Below are positions 8,524-16,912 of a stretch of DNA of 64,000 bases, one piece after another. This DNA comes from GCA-016699895 sp964633435 (GTDB taxonomy: Bacteria; Patescibacteriota; Saccharimonadia; Saccharimonadales; Saccharimonadaceae): positions 20,010-84,009 of the forward strand of contig CAZWHA010000004.1 of NCBI GenBank assembly GCA_964633435.1. The letters are read 5' to 3'. The notes beneath the pieces are model-generated. The model saw only the letters and a program-made list of their open reading frames with translations. It ran no database searches and was not told the origin of the DNA. The position numbers and the translations under genes were made by a program. Numbering within the stretch: the first letter of the stretch is position 1; each line of letters begins with the position of its first letter.

Positions 8524-9309
8524 TTATTTTCGGGGCGAACGATTACGAATGAGCCCGAACCCCCCCATGAGGCCACTGTCGCCGCCAAATTTCGTCACGT
8601 TTATTTGTGTCCCGAAATCACGACTTAGATTCTCAATCATTACCGTATGTCTGACGGCAAGTCCACCGCCAAAAACGATGGCTCTCGGTCGATGCGTCTC
8701 GATATAATCACCCAAATGACGCTCGAAGCTTTTTGCCACAACTGACCAATCTGCATCGGTGAAATCCTCGGGAGCTTTGCGAAATTTCTCTGTCAGTTTA
8801 GCGCCACCATTATCATTTTCCCAATCCACAAAATACGTTTGCCAGTCCAGCTGGGTTGCACGGGGTGGATCGCCCTGCTTTACCCGGGCACCACCAATGC
8901 CAGTTCCCCAGATCAGATAGTCAAAACCTCCAGGCTTAGACCTAGTAGACCCATAATACGCCTCGCCGAGCGCAGCGACAGGCTCATCACTATCGTAAAA
9001 CACAGGAGCATTGAGGCCCTCTTGTAGCGAAGCGACTAATGGCCTGTCATTCCAGCTCGCTAAATTTTGGGCTGATTTAATGGCTGTCTTGTCTGCGTTG
9101 GGCAAACCAGGAGCGCCAATACCCACGGCTTCGATCTTCTCGCCATTCGCAATCGCGAGCGCAGCTCCCACCATAAACGCCATGTCTTTTTCAAAATCAT
9201 GGACATTTCGTCGACGCAAAACCTCCTCGCTATTAAAAACAGGGTTGGCTAGATCCGTCGCGCCAGCTACTCGAGTATTGGTGCCACCAACATCTATAGA
9301 GATAAACAT
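8524..9309 (-). CDS. ROK-family sugar kinase-like protein
   Basis: Actin-fold ATPase of the ROK family, 261 residues. Seen: phosphate-1 loop DVGGTNTR at the N-terminus, AVGIGAPGLPN, YLIWGTGIGGA (phosphate-2 region) and IVFGGGLA (adenosine region). The ROK zinc site (CxCGxxGCxE) is missing and the protein is shorter than glucokinases of the family (about 300). It may phosphorylate glucose or an amino sugar, but the substrate is not deducible. TGATATAAT ends 6 nt before the ATG: leaderless. A G7 run lies near its 3' end (8561-8567). The next gene downstream in this direction is the AEC transporter, beyond the tRNA. Confidence 0.82.
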   Translation of the reverse strand: MFISIDVGGTNTRVAGATDLANPVFNSEEVLRRRNVHDFEKDMAFMVGAALAIANGEKIEAVGIGAPGLPNADKTAIKSAQNLASWNDRPLVASLQEGLNAPVFYDSDEPVAALGEAYYGSTRSKPGGFDYLIWGTGIGGARVKQGDPPRATQLDWQTYFVDWENDNGGAKLTEKFRKAPEDFTDADWSVVAKSFERHLGDYIETHRPRAIVFGGGLAVRHTVMIENLSRDFGTQINVTKFGGDSGLMGGFGLIRNRSPRK

Positions 9310-9384
9310 GGATTTATTATATCACTTTTTACACTTTTTTGGAATAGCTTTCAGATCGCGCGGCGCCTGTTTGGTATGGCGAAT

Positions 9385-9609
9385 TTACTGACTAGCGTCG
9401 CTATCGTCATCAGTACTACTAGCTGATGCTGCAGAGCTAGGTCCCAGCTTTTTCTCTACTACATCAGCGGTATTTTCGATCTTTTCCGCAGCAGAGTCAA
9501 CTTTGTTGATAGTATTATCGAGGACTTGATCTAAATTCTGCTCAAATTCGTCGAATTTTTTCACGAGCTCGTCCGGATCGAAATTGGCCAGCATGCTAAA
9601 TAATCCCAT
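9385..9609 (-). CDS. Small acidic coiled-coil protein, unknown
   Basis: 74 residues with a helical, heptad-like centre (FDEFEQNLDQVLDNTINKVDSAAEKIENTADVVEKK) and a Ser/Asp-rich tail. No hydrophobic membrane segment. No family is recognised; the pattern resembles phasin-like or Hfq-unrelated small helical proteins only in a general way. Support for a real gene is the extended -10 TGTTATAAT, which ends exactly 6 nt before the ATG (leaderless) and overlaps the end of the glycosyltransferase gene just upstream. Confidence 0.65.
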   Translation of the reverse strand: MGLFSMLANFDPDELVKKFDEFEQNLDQVLDNTINKVDSAAEKIENTADVVEKKLGPSSAASASSTDDDSDASQ

Positions 9610-9633
9610 AGTTCTATTATAACACGAGAGAGG

Positions 9634-10707
9634 TTAATTGGCGTACCAGCCGTCACCCCACAGGTCGTAGAGGCGCTCGAAATAGGCCTGATAGACGTTA
9701 CGCACATGATCTGTGCTAAAACGCTTTTGGGCCGCGGTACGAATCTTTTTCCGTTTGGCGGTCGAGAATTTTTCAGTCGCTTTGGTAGCAGCCACGAAAT
9801 CGCGAAATACATCACAGCGATAGCCATTTTCACCATTGACCACTGTTTCGGTAAATACGCCAAAATTCGTCGTAATAACTGGAGTGCCACATAACAGTGC
9901 CTCGGCATGGACGCCGCCGAACGGTTCGACATAGGTCGTCGGCACGAAAACTGCTTTGGCGCGACTCATCAGCTCGCCGCGCTTTTCGACACCGACCACG
10001 CCGATGTGCTCGCCGTAGCCCGAAAATTCACCCTGGCCCGCCAAAATGAGACGCTTGCCGAGCTTTTCGCAGACCTCCTGAGCAATACGCCAACCCTTGC
10101 GATCAATCAAACGACCGACAAACAGGTAGTAGTCATCTGTCTTTTCCGCAAACGGAAATTCCTCGGCATCGTAATAATTAGGCACAACTGTATCATAAAA
10201 GTTACCATTGTCGTCATTTTGTAGACCGTGCACGTAATGCATATGAGCATACGATTCAAAAACGCGATATTTCGAAAACGTCCCAGTGTAACCAATACCG
10301 TATTCAACCGCAAAGTTATTGGGGAAAGCATCAGCAATGACTTTTTGACACCACCCGCCGATAATGCAAATAAAATCCCTAGGCCCAATACGAGTAGCAA
10401 TCTCTCTGATGGCATTAGTGTTCATATGCACCCAGGCTGGATCATACATGTCCCAGGTGATATTGAAAAAGTTTTTCGTGTGATCGTTGTTGCCGAATAG
10501 CTCCTGTTGTTTTTCCTTGGTGACGACAGTAACGAGTTCCTTGACCCGGGCTTCGTTATCTTCGCTAGCATACAGATACACATCATGGCCGAGATCGGTC
10601 ATCATGTTACAGAATTTGCGGACTTTTTGGGTGTAGGCGCAGTGAGTAAACTCAGCTGTCGTCTGCGTGTGCGGTAAATTAACGACATGAAAAGTAAATT
10701 TTTGCAT
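9634..10707 (-). CDS. GT4-like glycosyltransferase
   Basis: GT-B fold glycosyltransferase of 357 residues, probably cytoplasmic and acting in envelope glycan or glycoconjugate synthesis. The C-terminal half has the donor-binding pattern of family 4: LFVGRLIDRKGW, then EPFGGVHAEALLCGTPVI, which contains the E-x7-E motif. The N-terminal acceptor half (HCAYTQKVRKFCNMMTDLGHDVYLYASE) is family-specific. Donor and acceptor sugars are unknown. TATAAT ends 9 nt before the ATG, so the leader is 2-3 nt. It lies just downstream of the terminator of the putative ncRNA at 10727-10860. Confidence 0.85.
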   Translation of the reverse strand: MQKFTFHVVNLPHTQTTAEFTHCAYTQKVRKFCNMMTDLGHDVYLYASEDNEARVKELVTVVTKEKQQELFGNNDHTKNFFNITWDMYDPAWVHMNTNAIREIATRIGPRDFICIIGGWCQKVIADAFPNNFAVEYGIGYTGTFSKYRVFESYAHMHYVHGLQNDDNGNFYDTVVPNYYDAEEFPFAEKTDDYYLFVGRLIDRKGWRIAQEVCEKLGKRLILAGQGEFSGYGEHIGVVGVEKRGELMSRAKAVFVPTTYVEPFGGVHAEALLCGTPVITTNFGVFTETVVNGENGYRCDVFRDFVAATKATEKFSTAKRKKIRTAAQKRFSTDHVRNVYQAYFERLYDLWGDGWYAN

Positions 10708-10726
10708 AATGATTCAATTATACATC

Positions 10727-10860
10727 AAAAAAACCCGCCGGAGAAGCGTGACGGGATTTTTGTTTTTGCTGTTGCGCGCCCACCCTGGGGCTCTGTGTTT
10801 GTTTTGTTGCAGCGACGGGTCACAGTGTCCTAGTCACAGTGCCCCGTGCGCACCAGCTAT
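10727..10860 (-). ncRNA. Putative structured small RNA, unassigned
   Basis: A minus-strand unit of about 134 nt with its own promoter and terminator and no reading frame. The rod-like fold is GCTG-G-TGCGC (857-848) with GCGCA-A-CAGC (777-768), then an internal loop, then GGGGC-A-CTGTG (845-835) with CACAG-A-GCCCC (797-787). It contains a CACTGTGAC direct repeat. The end is a CCCGTC/GGCGGG hairpin (755-734) and seven U. It does not show the SRP GGAA/GCAG domain. A long hairpin with internal loops would suit a 6S-like RNA, but that is a guess. Confidence 0.6.
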
Positions 10861-10866
10861 GGATAG

Positions 10867-10896
10867 ATTCTAGCACAAGCTTTTTTAGATTGTCAA
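10867..10896 (-). promoter_or_regulatory. Strong promoter of the putative small RNA
   Basis: Minus-strand TTGACA (896-891), 18-nt spacer, TAGAAT (872-867) with TGC directly upstream of the -10 box. The consensus -35 and extended -10 predict high expression starting near 10860. Confidence 0.75.
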
Positions 10897-10940
10897 CAAA
10901 AAACTGTTGTAATTTTAGCATAAGCATAATAATTTGGCAC

Positions 10941-10969
10941 TTGCGCTTTGCGGATTAATCTGATACACT
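10941..10969 (+). promoter_or_regulatory. Promoter of the RRM protein gene
   Basis: TTGCGC (10941-10946), 17 nt, TACACT (10964-10969) preceded by TGA. The start near 10976 gives a leader of about 75 nt, which is long for this genome. The leader holds two CAGAGATG copies (10979-10986 and 11010-11017); the second can pair with TCTCTG at 11024-11029. Confidence 0.6.
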
Positions 10970-11050
10970 GTTGCCTAACAGAGATGATTTCGCGATTGGT
11001 TTTCCCTATCAGAGATGGTCGACTCTCTGGTAACGAAGGAAACGTATTGA

Positions 11051-11368
11051 ATGAAAAAACTATTTGTAGGTAGCCTAGCTTGGGCCACAACTGACGAGAG
11101 CTTACGTGAGTTCTTTAGCCAGTTTGGTGAAGTTAGCAAAGCCGAAGTTGTCAAAGAGCGCGACAATCCTAGCCGTTCACGCGGTTTTGCATTCGTCGAG
11201 TTCGAAGACGACGCTGCAGCCGATGAGGCAATCGCCAAAGGCAACGAAGCCGAGCTTGATGGTCGCAAGATCACCGTTAGCGAAGCCCAGAGCAAGCCTC
11301 GCGACGATCGCGGCCCACGCCGTGACAACAATCGTGGCGGCGGTTCGTTCCGTCAGCGCAGCTGGTAG
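11051..11368 (+). CDS. RRM-domain RNA-binding protein
   Basis: 105 residues: one RNA recognition motif (residues 2-80) and a short Arg/Gly/Asp-rich tail. RNP2 (KLFVGSL, residues 3-9) and RNP1 (RGFAFVEF, about 41-48) are intact with their aromatic residues, so it should bind single-stranded RNA. Similar proteins in cyanobacteria and other bacteria act as RNA chaperones and are often cold-induced. AAGGAAAC lies upstream of the ATG, so it is Shine-Dalgarno-led with a leader of about 75 nt. The hairpin and repeats in that leader could allow autoregulation (inference). A strong terminator follows. Confidence 0.93.
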   Translation: MKKLFVGSLAWATTDESLREFFSQFGEVSKAEVVKERDNPSRSRGFAFVEFEDDAAADEAIAKGNEAELDGRKITVSEAQSKPRDDRGPRRDNNRGGGSFRQRSW

Positions 11369-11390
11369 TAATTAACTAGATTACCAGACT

Positions 11391-11419
11391 AAATAACCCC
11401 GCTAAAGCGGGGTTATTTT
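11391..11419. terminator. Bidirectional terminator
   Basis: Perfect 12-bp hairpin AAATAACCCCGC-TAAA-GCGGGGTTATTT between the convergent RRM and MazG-like genes, T-rich on both strands. Confidence 0.9.
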
Positions 11420-11445
11420 AGGTTTTGTCGTCCATCCACTAGATT

Positions 11446-11841
11446 CTACTCTATTTCCGGATATTTATCTGGCTCGGCCCGATAATAGTCAATCCATTTA
11501 TCGCCATCTTGCAGAGTAATAGTTTCAACAAAGAGGCCGTTTTCAAAACCGCCTTTTTCAGTAAACTTTTCGGCTTGACGTGCAGTGACTTGTTCTGCAG
11601 ACACTTTATATGCTTTACACAAATCATCGAGAGTTTGCCGTAAATCAGCTAGCTCGTCAACCGCCATTGACCCTGTAACGTCTACAATTGATAATTCCTT
11701 GGCTTCTTCGATTATTTTGTCACGAAGCGCTTGCCGATACTCTACATCAGTTAACCGACGAGCCGTAATGGTCTGCCCTAGCGCTGCATAAATTTCCGGA
11801 AACTTGTCACGGACCAGTTTATGAAAACGAAAGGTTGGCAT
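11446..11841 (-). CDS. MazG-like / phosphoribosyl-ATP pyrophosphohydrolase-like protein
   Basis: 131-residue all-alpha NTP pyrophosphohydrolase relative. It opens with FHKLVRDKFPEI, the hallmark of this house-cleaning group, and has EEAKEL and VDELADL, which match the acidic E-x2-E ... E-x2-D metal-binding helices of the MazG fold. The likely role is removal of non-canonical nucleotides; it is not a histidine-pathway enzyme, since no his genes are near. The ATG follows the ligA stop after 3 nt (TAA-ATC-ATG), so it is probably translated by reinitiation after ligase. Confidence 0.8.
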   Translation of the reverse strand: MPTFRFHKLVRDKFPEIYAALGQTITARRLTDVEYRQALRDKIIEEAKELSIVDVTGSMAVDELADLRQTLDDLCKAYKVSAEQVTARQAEKFTEKGGFENGLFVETITLQDGDKWIDYYRAEPDKYPEIE

Positions 11842-11844
11842 GAT

Positions 11845-13866
11845 TTATAGTAACTCCAGAAATTCTGCTTCGTTAATGATTTTCACCCCATAACTTTCGG
11901 CTTTTTTTAGTTTGCTGGCGCCGATTTTGCCACCAGTCACCAAATAGGTCGTATCCTTGGCAACGGCCGTTTGAAAAGTGCCGCCAAGGGCTCGAATCTT
12001 GTCGGCCGCTTCGTCACGGCTCATGTCATCCAGTGTTCCAGTGATAACGAAGTTCTGGCCAGCCAATTTGCCGGACTTTTTTTGATAATGCGGTTTCACG
12101 CCGAGATTCGCGAACTTGTCAATGAGCGCCAAGTTGTCCTCGTCTGCAAACCAGGCGATGATGCTCTCTGCGACAACTTTGCCGATACCATCAACCTCTT
12201 CTAATTGCTCCATGGTAGCATGTCGAAAGGCGTCGAATGATTCAAATCGCTTGGCCAGGTCAATCGCCGTTTGGGCGCCAACATGACGAATCCCAAGGCC
12301 GAGGATAAATTTTTCGAGCGGCGGGTTTTTCTTGGCCGCGATTGCGTTAATTAGCTTCTCGGCCGAGATTTTTCCGAATCGATCGAGGCCCACTATTTCA
12401 TCAACCGTCAAATTGTAGATGTCGGCAATGTCTTTGATCAACCCGGCATCAACCAGCGCCACGACGTTCTTTTCGCCCAGCGTATCGATATTGAGTGCCG
12501 GCCGAGCAGCGTAATATTCGACAGCTCGTTTCAAAATCAGATCACTATTCATACCTTTTAGTCGATATACCACATCATCACCAGGTCGTTCAAATTCCAG
12601 TTCCGGATACTGCTCGGCCAGCGCTTTAACATAATCAAATGGTTCGGTGCGATCTGGCCGTAGCTCGAGCACTACCGACTGGACCTGCGGAATAATATCG
12701 CCAGCTTTAAAAATAATCACCGTATCACCGATACGAACATCTTTACGGGCGATCTCATCTGCATTATGCAGACTGGCATGCTGGACCGTCGTACCAGCGA
12801 CAATAACTGGGTCAAACACGGCTACTGGCGTAGCTGCACCAGTTCGACCGATGGAAATAACGATGTCTTTGACGATAGTCGTGGCTTCCTCGGCCGCAAA
12901 TTTATAGGCAACGGCAGCACGTGGTGTTTTGCCAACGATACCAAGGCTTCGGAACTTGAACCGGTCATTCAGTTTGATCACAGCCCCGTCGGTATTAAAG
13001 CGAAAATGTGCCCGTTCCTGATCTAAATAGTCGACATAATCCATAATTTCGTCGAGTCCGTAGACAGCCCTAGTTTGGCGACTCGTCGTGATACCTAATT
13101 CAGCTAGAGCTTTATAGCCAAAAGCAATTGTGGGCACATCATCGGGATCGTCACGCAAAATATCATAACCAACGAAATGCAGCGGGCGCTCAGATACCAA
13201 CTGTGGATTGAGCTGACGAATCGTGCCAGCGGCAAGATTGCGCGGATTTTTGAATAATGGTTCGCCAGCTTTTTCACGCTCCAAATTTAGTTTAGCAAAA
13301 TCATCTTTGTACATCACGATTTCGCCACGAATTTCGGTACGACCAATGGAAAATCTCGCAAATTCCTGGTTAGCACGCAATTTCAGTGGCACATTTTCAA
13401 TGGTGCGTACATTCGTAGTCACATCCTCACCCACCAGACCATCACCACGCGTTACCGCTTGAATCAAAACGCCGTTCTGATAGATCAACGAACAGGCCAG
13501 TCCATCCATTTTAATATCGCAGAGAAATTCGTTCTGAATGTCGGGATCGACCTTTTGCATACGCTCTATCCAGGCAGCAATTTCAGCACGATTAAAGACG
13601 TCGGTCAGGCTAATCATCCGCGTTTGGTGTGTCACCTTGACAAATTTATCGAGCGCCTGACCCGCCACACGTTGAGTCGGACTATCAGGCGTAATCAGTT
13701 CCGGATATTCCGTCTCTAGCTGAGTCAATTCGTGTTTCAGACTATCGGCTGCCGCTTCGCTCATGGTTGATTCGTCGAACACGTGATAGCGATAGCGGTA
13801 ATCATTGATCACCGTTCGTAGTTTTTCGATACGAGCCGCGGCGGCAATTTTCGTCTGAATCTTCAT
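11845..13866 (-). CDS. ligA: NAD-dependent DNA ligase LigA
   Basis: Seals nicks during replication and repair using NAD+. 673 residues, normal length. Seen: N-terminal Ia/adenylation region (YRYRYHVFDE, DSPTQRV), nucleotidyl-lysine motif CDIKMDGLA, TRGDGLVGEDVT, OB fold, HhH repeats (LGIRHVGAQTA, LEEVDGIGKV) and a C-terminal BRCT domain (GKLAGQNFVITGTL). The four-cysteine zinc finger between the OB and HhH parts, usual in bacterial LigA, is not seen in this region (LKGMNSDLILKRAVEYYAAR). An ATG at 13875 overlaps a -10 box (TACAAT 13879-13874). The ATG at 13866, 7 nt downstream of that box, is the better, leaderless start. Confidence 0.96.
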   Translation of the reverse strand: MKIQTKIAAAARIEKLRTVINDYRYRYHVFDESTMSEAAADSLKHELTQLETEYPELITPDSPTQRVAGQALDKFVKVTHQTRMISLTDVFNRAEIAAWIERMQKVDPDIQNEFLCDIKMDGLACSLIYQNGVLIQAVTRGDGLVGEDVTTNVRTIENVPLKLRANQEFARFSIGRTEIRGEIVMYKDDFAKLNLEREKAGEPLFKNPRNLAAGTIRQLNPQLVSERPLHFVGYDILRDDPDDVPTIAFGYKALAELGITTSRQTRAVYGLDEIMDYVDYLDQERAHFRFNTDGAVIKLNDRFKFRSLGIVGKTPRAAVAYKFAAEEATTIVKDIVISIGRTGAATPVAVFDPVIVAGTTVQHASLHNADEIARKDVRIGDTVIIFKAGDIIPQVQSVVLELRPDRTEPFDYVKALAEQYPELEFERPGDDVVYRLKGMNSDLILKRAVEYYAARPALNIDTLGEKNVVALVDAGLIKDIADIYNLTVDEIVGLDRFGKISAEKLINAIAAKKNPPLEKFILGLGIRHVGAQTAIDLAKRFESFDAFRHATMEQLEEVDGIGKVVAESIIAWFADEDNLALIDKFANLGVKPHYQKKSGKLAGQNFVITGTLDDMSRDEAADKIRALGGTFQTAVAKDTTYLVTGGKIGASKLKKAESYGVKIINEAEFLELL

Positions 13867-13899
13867 TCTAACCATTGTACTACAGAGCCGATAGGTCCG

Positions 13900-14994
13900 C
13901 TAACGAGGCCGTGCTTTGGTTTTGGATTTTGCTTTCGATGATTTAGCAGATTGCGGTTTTTTGGTTGGTTTATCTACCTTTTTCGATTTTCTCGCTGGAA
14001 CGGGTGGTGTTGGGTCATCAACAATCTGACGATAGAGCATATAGACATAGGCAGCCATCCACATTACCGTCAGAATACTGAGCAGGAAGACGATGAGCGG
14101 CACTAGTGGGAGCCATGTCAGTTTCAACCAACTATCAACCAGAACTGCTGGCATCAAAATCACAAACCACAGCAACGCCACCGGTATCATCATGAACAAT
14201 AGCCGCAGCGTCAGTTTGAGTCGTCGCCCAATGATTAGATCACCTGCCGCTCGAATGGCTACTGCTGGATAGGTACCAGGCAGCGTCACAATAATCAGAG
14301 CAATAATAGAACTGCAAATCCAATAGAGTGTCAGTACTGCTGCAGCCATTAGTGCACACCAGGCCGCCATGTTTTCGATTGCGATACCAGTATTGATCCA
14401 ACCAACAGAGGTGAATGATGTATAAGCCACCGTCACTAGACCAAGTGGCAGCAGCTGCACCAGAATCACCAACATCACAGCTAACGTTGATATGACTGGC
14501 GCCCCCGCTGAATAGAGGCCGTCACGCAGTTTTATTTTTTCACTATCGCCTCGCATCAGTGTACGCAGTAGCCAGACTATCGTCAACCAGCCATAGAGCA
14601 ATAGAATGAACGACAAAATTTGCTGCGGCGCATCGAGCGTCGAGCTGCTACCGCTCGTGACGGCATTCGAAAATAGTGCTAGCCATTTAGTGATGCCTTG
14701 GTAATTCGATGAACCATCGATCGCCTCGCGAAAGGCAGCAAAATTCTCTTGACTGGCTAATCCCAAAATAACAAAAGAAAACAAGCCATAAAATAGAAAA
14801 AATTTCGTAAATAGCCAGCGATTCTGCCAGAGCATCCGCCAAACTTGCTGCGAAAATCCAGTGTAATTATCAAGTTTCGTATGACGTTTCGTATCTCGAC
14901 GTGGTGTCAGATAAAAACTACGATGCGGACGACGGGCCAGGAATTCTCGATTACGGCGCTGTAGATTACTAAAAAAGTCGCTGACTTTGCCCAT
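13900..14994 (-). CDS. Hypothetical polytopic membrane protein
   Basis: 364 residues, about six to seven membrane helices (first about 60-78, last near 305-330), an Arg-rich N-terminal tail (RPHRSFYLTPRRDTKRH) and a Lys/Ser/Pro-rich C-terminal tail. The second half (VAIRAAGDLIIGRRLKLTLRLLFMMIPVALLW) resembles generic YciC or DUF975-like membrane proteins of CPR genomes. I do not recognise a function. Its ATG overlaps the htpX stop as TAATG, so the two are translationally coupled in a lemA-htpX-membrane protein operon. Confidence 0.8.
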   Translation of the reverse strand: MGKVSDFFSNLQRRNREFLARRPHRSFYLTPRRDTKRHTKLDNYTGFSQQVWRMLWQNRWLFTKFFLFYGLFSFVILGLASQENFAAFREAIDGSSNYQGITKWLALFSNAVTSGSSSTLDAPQQILSFILLLYGWLTIVWLLRTLMRGDSEKIKLRDGLYSAGAPVISTLAVMLVILVQLLPLGLVTVAYTSFTSVGWINTGIAIENMAAWCALMAAAVLTLYWICSSIIALIIVTLPGTYPAVAIRAAGDLIIGRRLKLTLRLLFMMIPVALLWFVILMPAVLVDSWLKLTWLPLVPLIVFLLSILTVMWMAAYVYMLYRQIVDDPTPPVPARKSKKVDKPTKKPQSAKSSKAKSKTKARPR

Positions 14995-15863
14995 TACATC
15001 CTGGTGGCATTTTGCCTTAACCTAGCGATACGATCGTCAAGCGGTGGATGCGTACTGAACAACTTGGCAAAAAAACCAGGTTTCAGTGGATTCGCAAAAA
15101 ACAGATGAGCCGTTGAGCTGTTTTGGTGTTGCATCGGCTGGGAATGGGCTTTTAATTTTTGCAGCGCCATCGCCAAACCTTCTGGATCGCGAGTCGTCAG
15201 CGCCCCGCTGGCGTCAGCTAGATACTCACGCTGCCTCGAGACCGCTAGTTGCACCATCAGAGCCACAATCGGCGCCAAAATGGCTGCTATAATACCAAAA
15301 ATCATTAGTTTAGGATCACGCTCATCACTGTTTCCCCAGAAAGCAATTCGCAGAATCATATCGCAGATCATGCCGATAGCGCTGACCAGACCAAAGACGA
15401 TCATGTTAACCAGAATATCGTAGTTTTTCACATGGCTCATCTCGTGCGACAGAACCGCTTCGAGTTCACGCTTGTCCATGATGTTCAGCAGCCCCGTCGT
15501 GACAGCTACCGAAGCATGCTGTGGATTTCGACCCGTAGCAAAAGCATTAGGCGCCGGATCGTCCATAATATAGACTTTTGGCATTGGCATACCGTCGGTA
15601 ATTGCGAGATTTTCGACAATTCGGTAGACCTCTGGATTGTCTCGCTTTTGGATCTCACGAGCGCCATTAACCGCCAGTGCAATACGACTAGCCGCAAAAT
15701 ATTGAATCAAGGCGTAAATAGTAGAAATACCGACCACAATCCAGGTAATGGTCGGATCACTATAGGCCGCACCCGCCAGCCAGCCCAGGCCACCGATGAC
15801 CAGCAGAAACACCGCCATAATAATGACCGTGTTTCGTTTGTTGGCACTAACAGCGCTATACAT
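14994..15863 (-). CDS. htpX: M48 zinc metalloprotease HtpX
   Basis: Membrane protease for quality control of misfolded membrane proteins. Seen: two N-terminal membrane helices (residues 12-32, 39-58), catalytic HEMSH (140-144), the downstream third zinc-ligand region (REYLADASGALTTRDPEGLA) and a second hydrophobic pair at about 150-205. The FATGRNPQHASVAVT segment is typical. The 289-residue length is normal. A GGAG Shine-Dalgarno lies 10 nt before the ATG. It lies 25 nt downstream of lemA, a pairing seen in many bacteria. Confidence 0.96.
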   Translation of the reverse strand: MYSAVSANKRNTVIIMAVFLLVIGGLGWLAGAAYSDPTITWIVVGISTIYALIQYFAASRIALAVNGAREIQKRDNPEVYRIVENLAITDGMPMPKVYIMDDPAPNAFATGRNPQHASVAVTTGLLNIMDKRELEAVLSHEMSHVKNYDILVNMIVFGLVSAIGMICDMILRIAFWGNSDERDPKLMIFGIIAAILAPIVALMVQLAVSRQREYLADASGALTTRDPEGLAMALQKLKAHSQPMQHQNSSTAHLFFANPLKPGFFAKLFSTHPPLDDRIARLRQNATRM

Positions 15864-15888
15864 CTAGCTATATCTCCGTTCGCCTCAG

Positions 15889-16452
15889 TTAGAAACTGAC
15901 CTTTGGAGCTTCCTCGACAGCAGCTCGGTCTTCGACTTCAAAGAATTCGCGCTGTTTGAAGCCAAACATAGCAGCAAAAATATTGCTCGGGAACGTCTGG
16001 ATCTTGGTATTCAGATCACGTACTCCACCGTTGTAGAAGCGGCGCGAAGCCTGAACTTTATCTTCGGTATCGGTGATTTCAGCCTGCATTTGCAGAAAGT
16101 TTTCGTTAGCGCGAAGTTGCGGATAATTCTCTGCAACAGCGAACAGTGATTTCAGAGCATCTTCGAATTGATTCTCAGCAGCTGCGGCGGCTCTTGGGCC
16201 TTCTTTGGTAGCACCCATAATGGCCGAGCGAGCTTCGGTGACCTTTTCAAACACTTCCTTTTCATGAGCAGCGTAACCTTTGACCGATTCCAGCAGATTC
16301 GGGATCAAATCAGCCCGACGTTTTAATTGGACCGTGATATCACTCCAAGCTTCGTCAACGCGAACACGCAAACGCACCAAGGCGTTGTAAATCGCAATCG
16401 TGATAATAACTAGTAGTGCTACAATTCCGAGAGTTACCCATAACCAGACCAT
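15889..16452 (-). CDS. lemA: LemA family protein
   Basis: 187 residues: short outside N-terminus, one membrane helix (about 3-25), then a long helical cytoplasmic domain. Family signatures: VDEAWSDITVQLKRRADLIPNLLESVKGYAAHEKEVFE, and RFYNGGVRDLNTKIQTFPSNIFA near the end. The molecular function of LemA is unsettled; it is commonly coupled to HtpX-type proteases. It has a real leader: promoter TTGAAA-17-TACAAT at 16484-16512, then AAAGGAGG 7 nt before the ATG, so strong Shine-Dalgarno translation is expected. Confidence 0.95.
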   Translation of the reverse strand: MVWLWVTLGIVALLVIITIAIYNALVRLRVRVDEAWSDITVQLKRRADLIPNLLESVKGYAAHEKEVFEKVTEARSAIMGATKEGPRAAAAAENQFEDALKSLFAVAENYPQLRANENFLQMQAEITDTEDKVQASRRFYNGGVRDLNTKIQTFPSNIFAAMFGFKQREFFEVEDRAAVEEAPKVSF

Positions 16453-16483
16453 TGTTTGTCCTCCTTTAATCGTTACCCTTATT

Positions 16484-16512
16484 ATTGTACTCGATTTGGG
16501 TTAGTTTTTCAA
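16484..16512 (-). promoter_or_regulatory. Promoter of the lemA-htpX operon
   Basis: Minus-strand TTGAAA (16512-16507), 17 nt, TACAAT (16489-16484). The start near 16477 gives a leader of about 25 nt with AAAGGAGG. Confidence 0.7.
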
Positions 16513-16533
16513 GTGGGAATGCCGCCAAATGCC

Positions 16534-16866
16534 CTAGAATCTGGGCTGGAACCATACTAGCGCCACATAACCCATATAGCCCGCAATCGGCACCGACATA
16601 GCCAATGATATGATACTAAGGACTAGCCCTTTACCGCGTGGCTTTATCTTTACCATATAGATTGGCAGTAAAATCAGATTTACGATCGCCGCGACCGCTA
16701 GAACCGGCGAGACACCTATGAACACTAGTATCGATATCAGATTTACAGTATCGCTCACGGCGCTCCAAGCCATTGCCAGCAAGAACAATATGACGGCTAA
16801 AAGCTGAAAAATTCCCAGCTTGACCAAGAAGTTTTGCGTTTTTAGTGATTTTTGGCTTTCGTCCAT
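16534..16866 (-). CDS. Small hypothetical membrane protein (110 aa)
   Basis: Three predicted membrane helices (about residues 15-38, 42-66, 80-105) separated by a short basic loop (KIKPRGKG). It resembles small DUF4190-like proteins in layout but no family is recognised with confidence. AAAGTAGG lies just before the ATG as a possible Shine-Dalgarno. It follows the 56-residue membrane protein gene by 46 nt on the same strand, so the two may be cotranscribed from the promoter with the G9 tract. Confidence 0.65.
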   Translation of the reverse strand: MDESQKSLKTQNFLVKLGIFQLLAVILFLLAMAWSAVSDTVNLISILVFIGVSPVLAVAAIVNLILLPIYMVKIKPRGKGLVLSIISLAMSVPIAGYMGYVALVWFQPRF

Positions 16867-16912
16867 AACCTACTTTCAATGAGACAGTTTATCTTGCAAT
16901 TAGGAGTTAGCA

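Noticed and set aside
8561..8567. G7 run in the ROK kinase gene as another contingency tract
   Set aside because: At 7 nt it is no longer than the A/T runs seen elsewhere, and it lies at the extreme 3' end, so slippage would have little effect.
10727..10860. SRP (4.5S) RNA as identity of the small RNA
   Set aside because: The conserved GGAA tetraloop and GCAG internal-loop sequences of SRP domain IV are absent on both strands.
13866..13875. ligA start at the upstream ATG (13875)
   Set aside because: That ATG overlaps the -10 box; the ATG at 13866 fits the 6-7 nt spacing seen at other genes.
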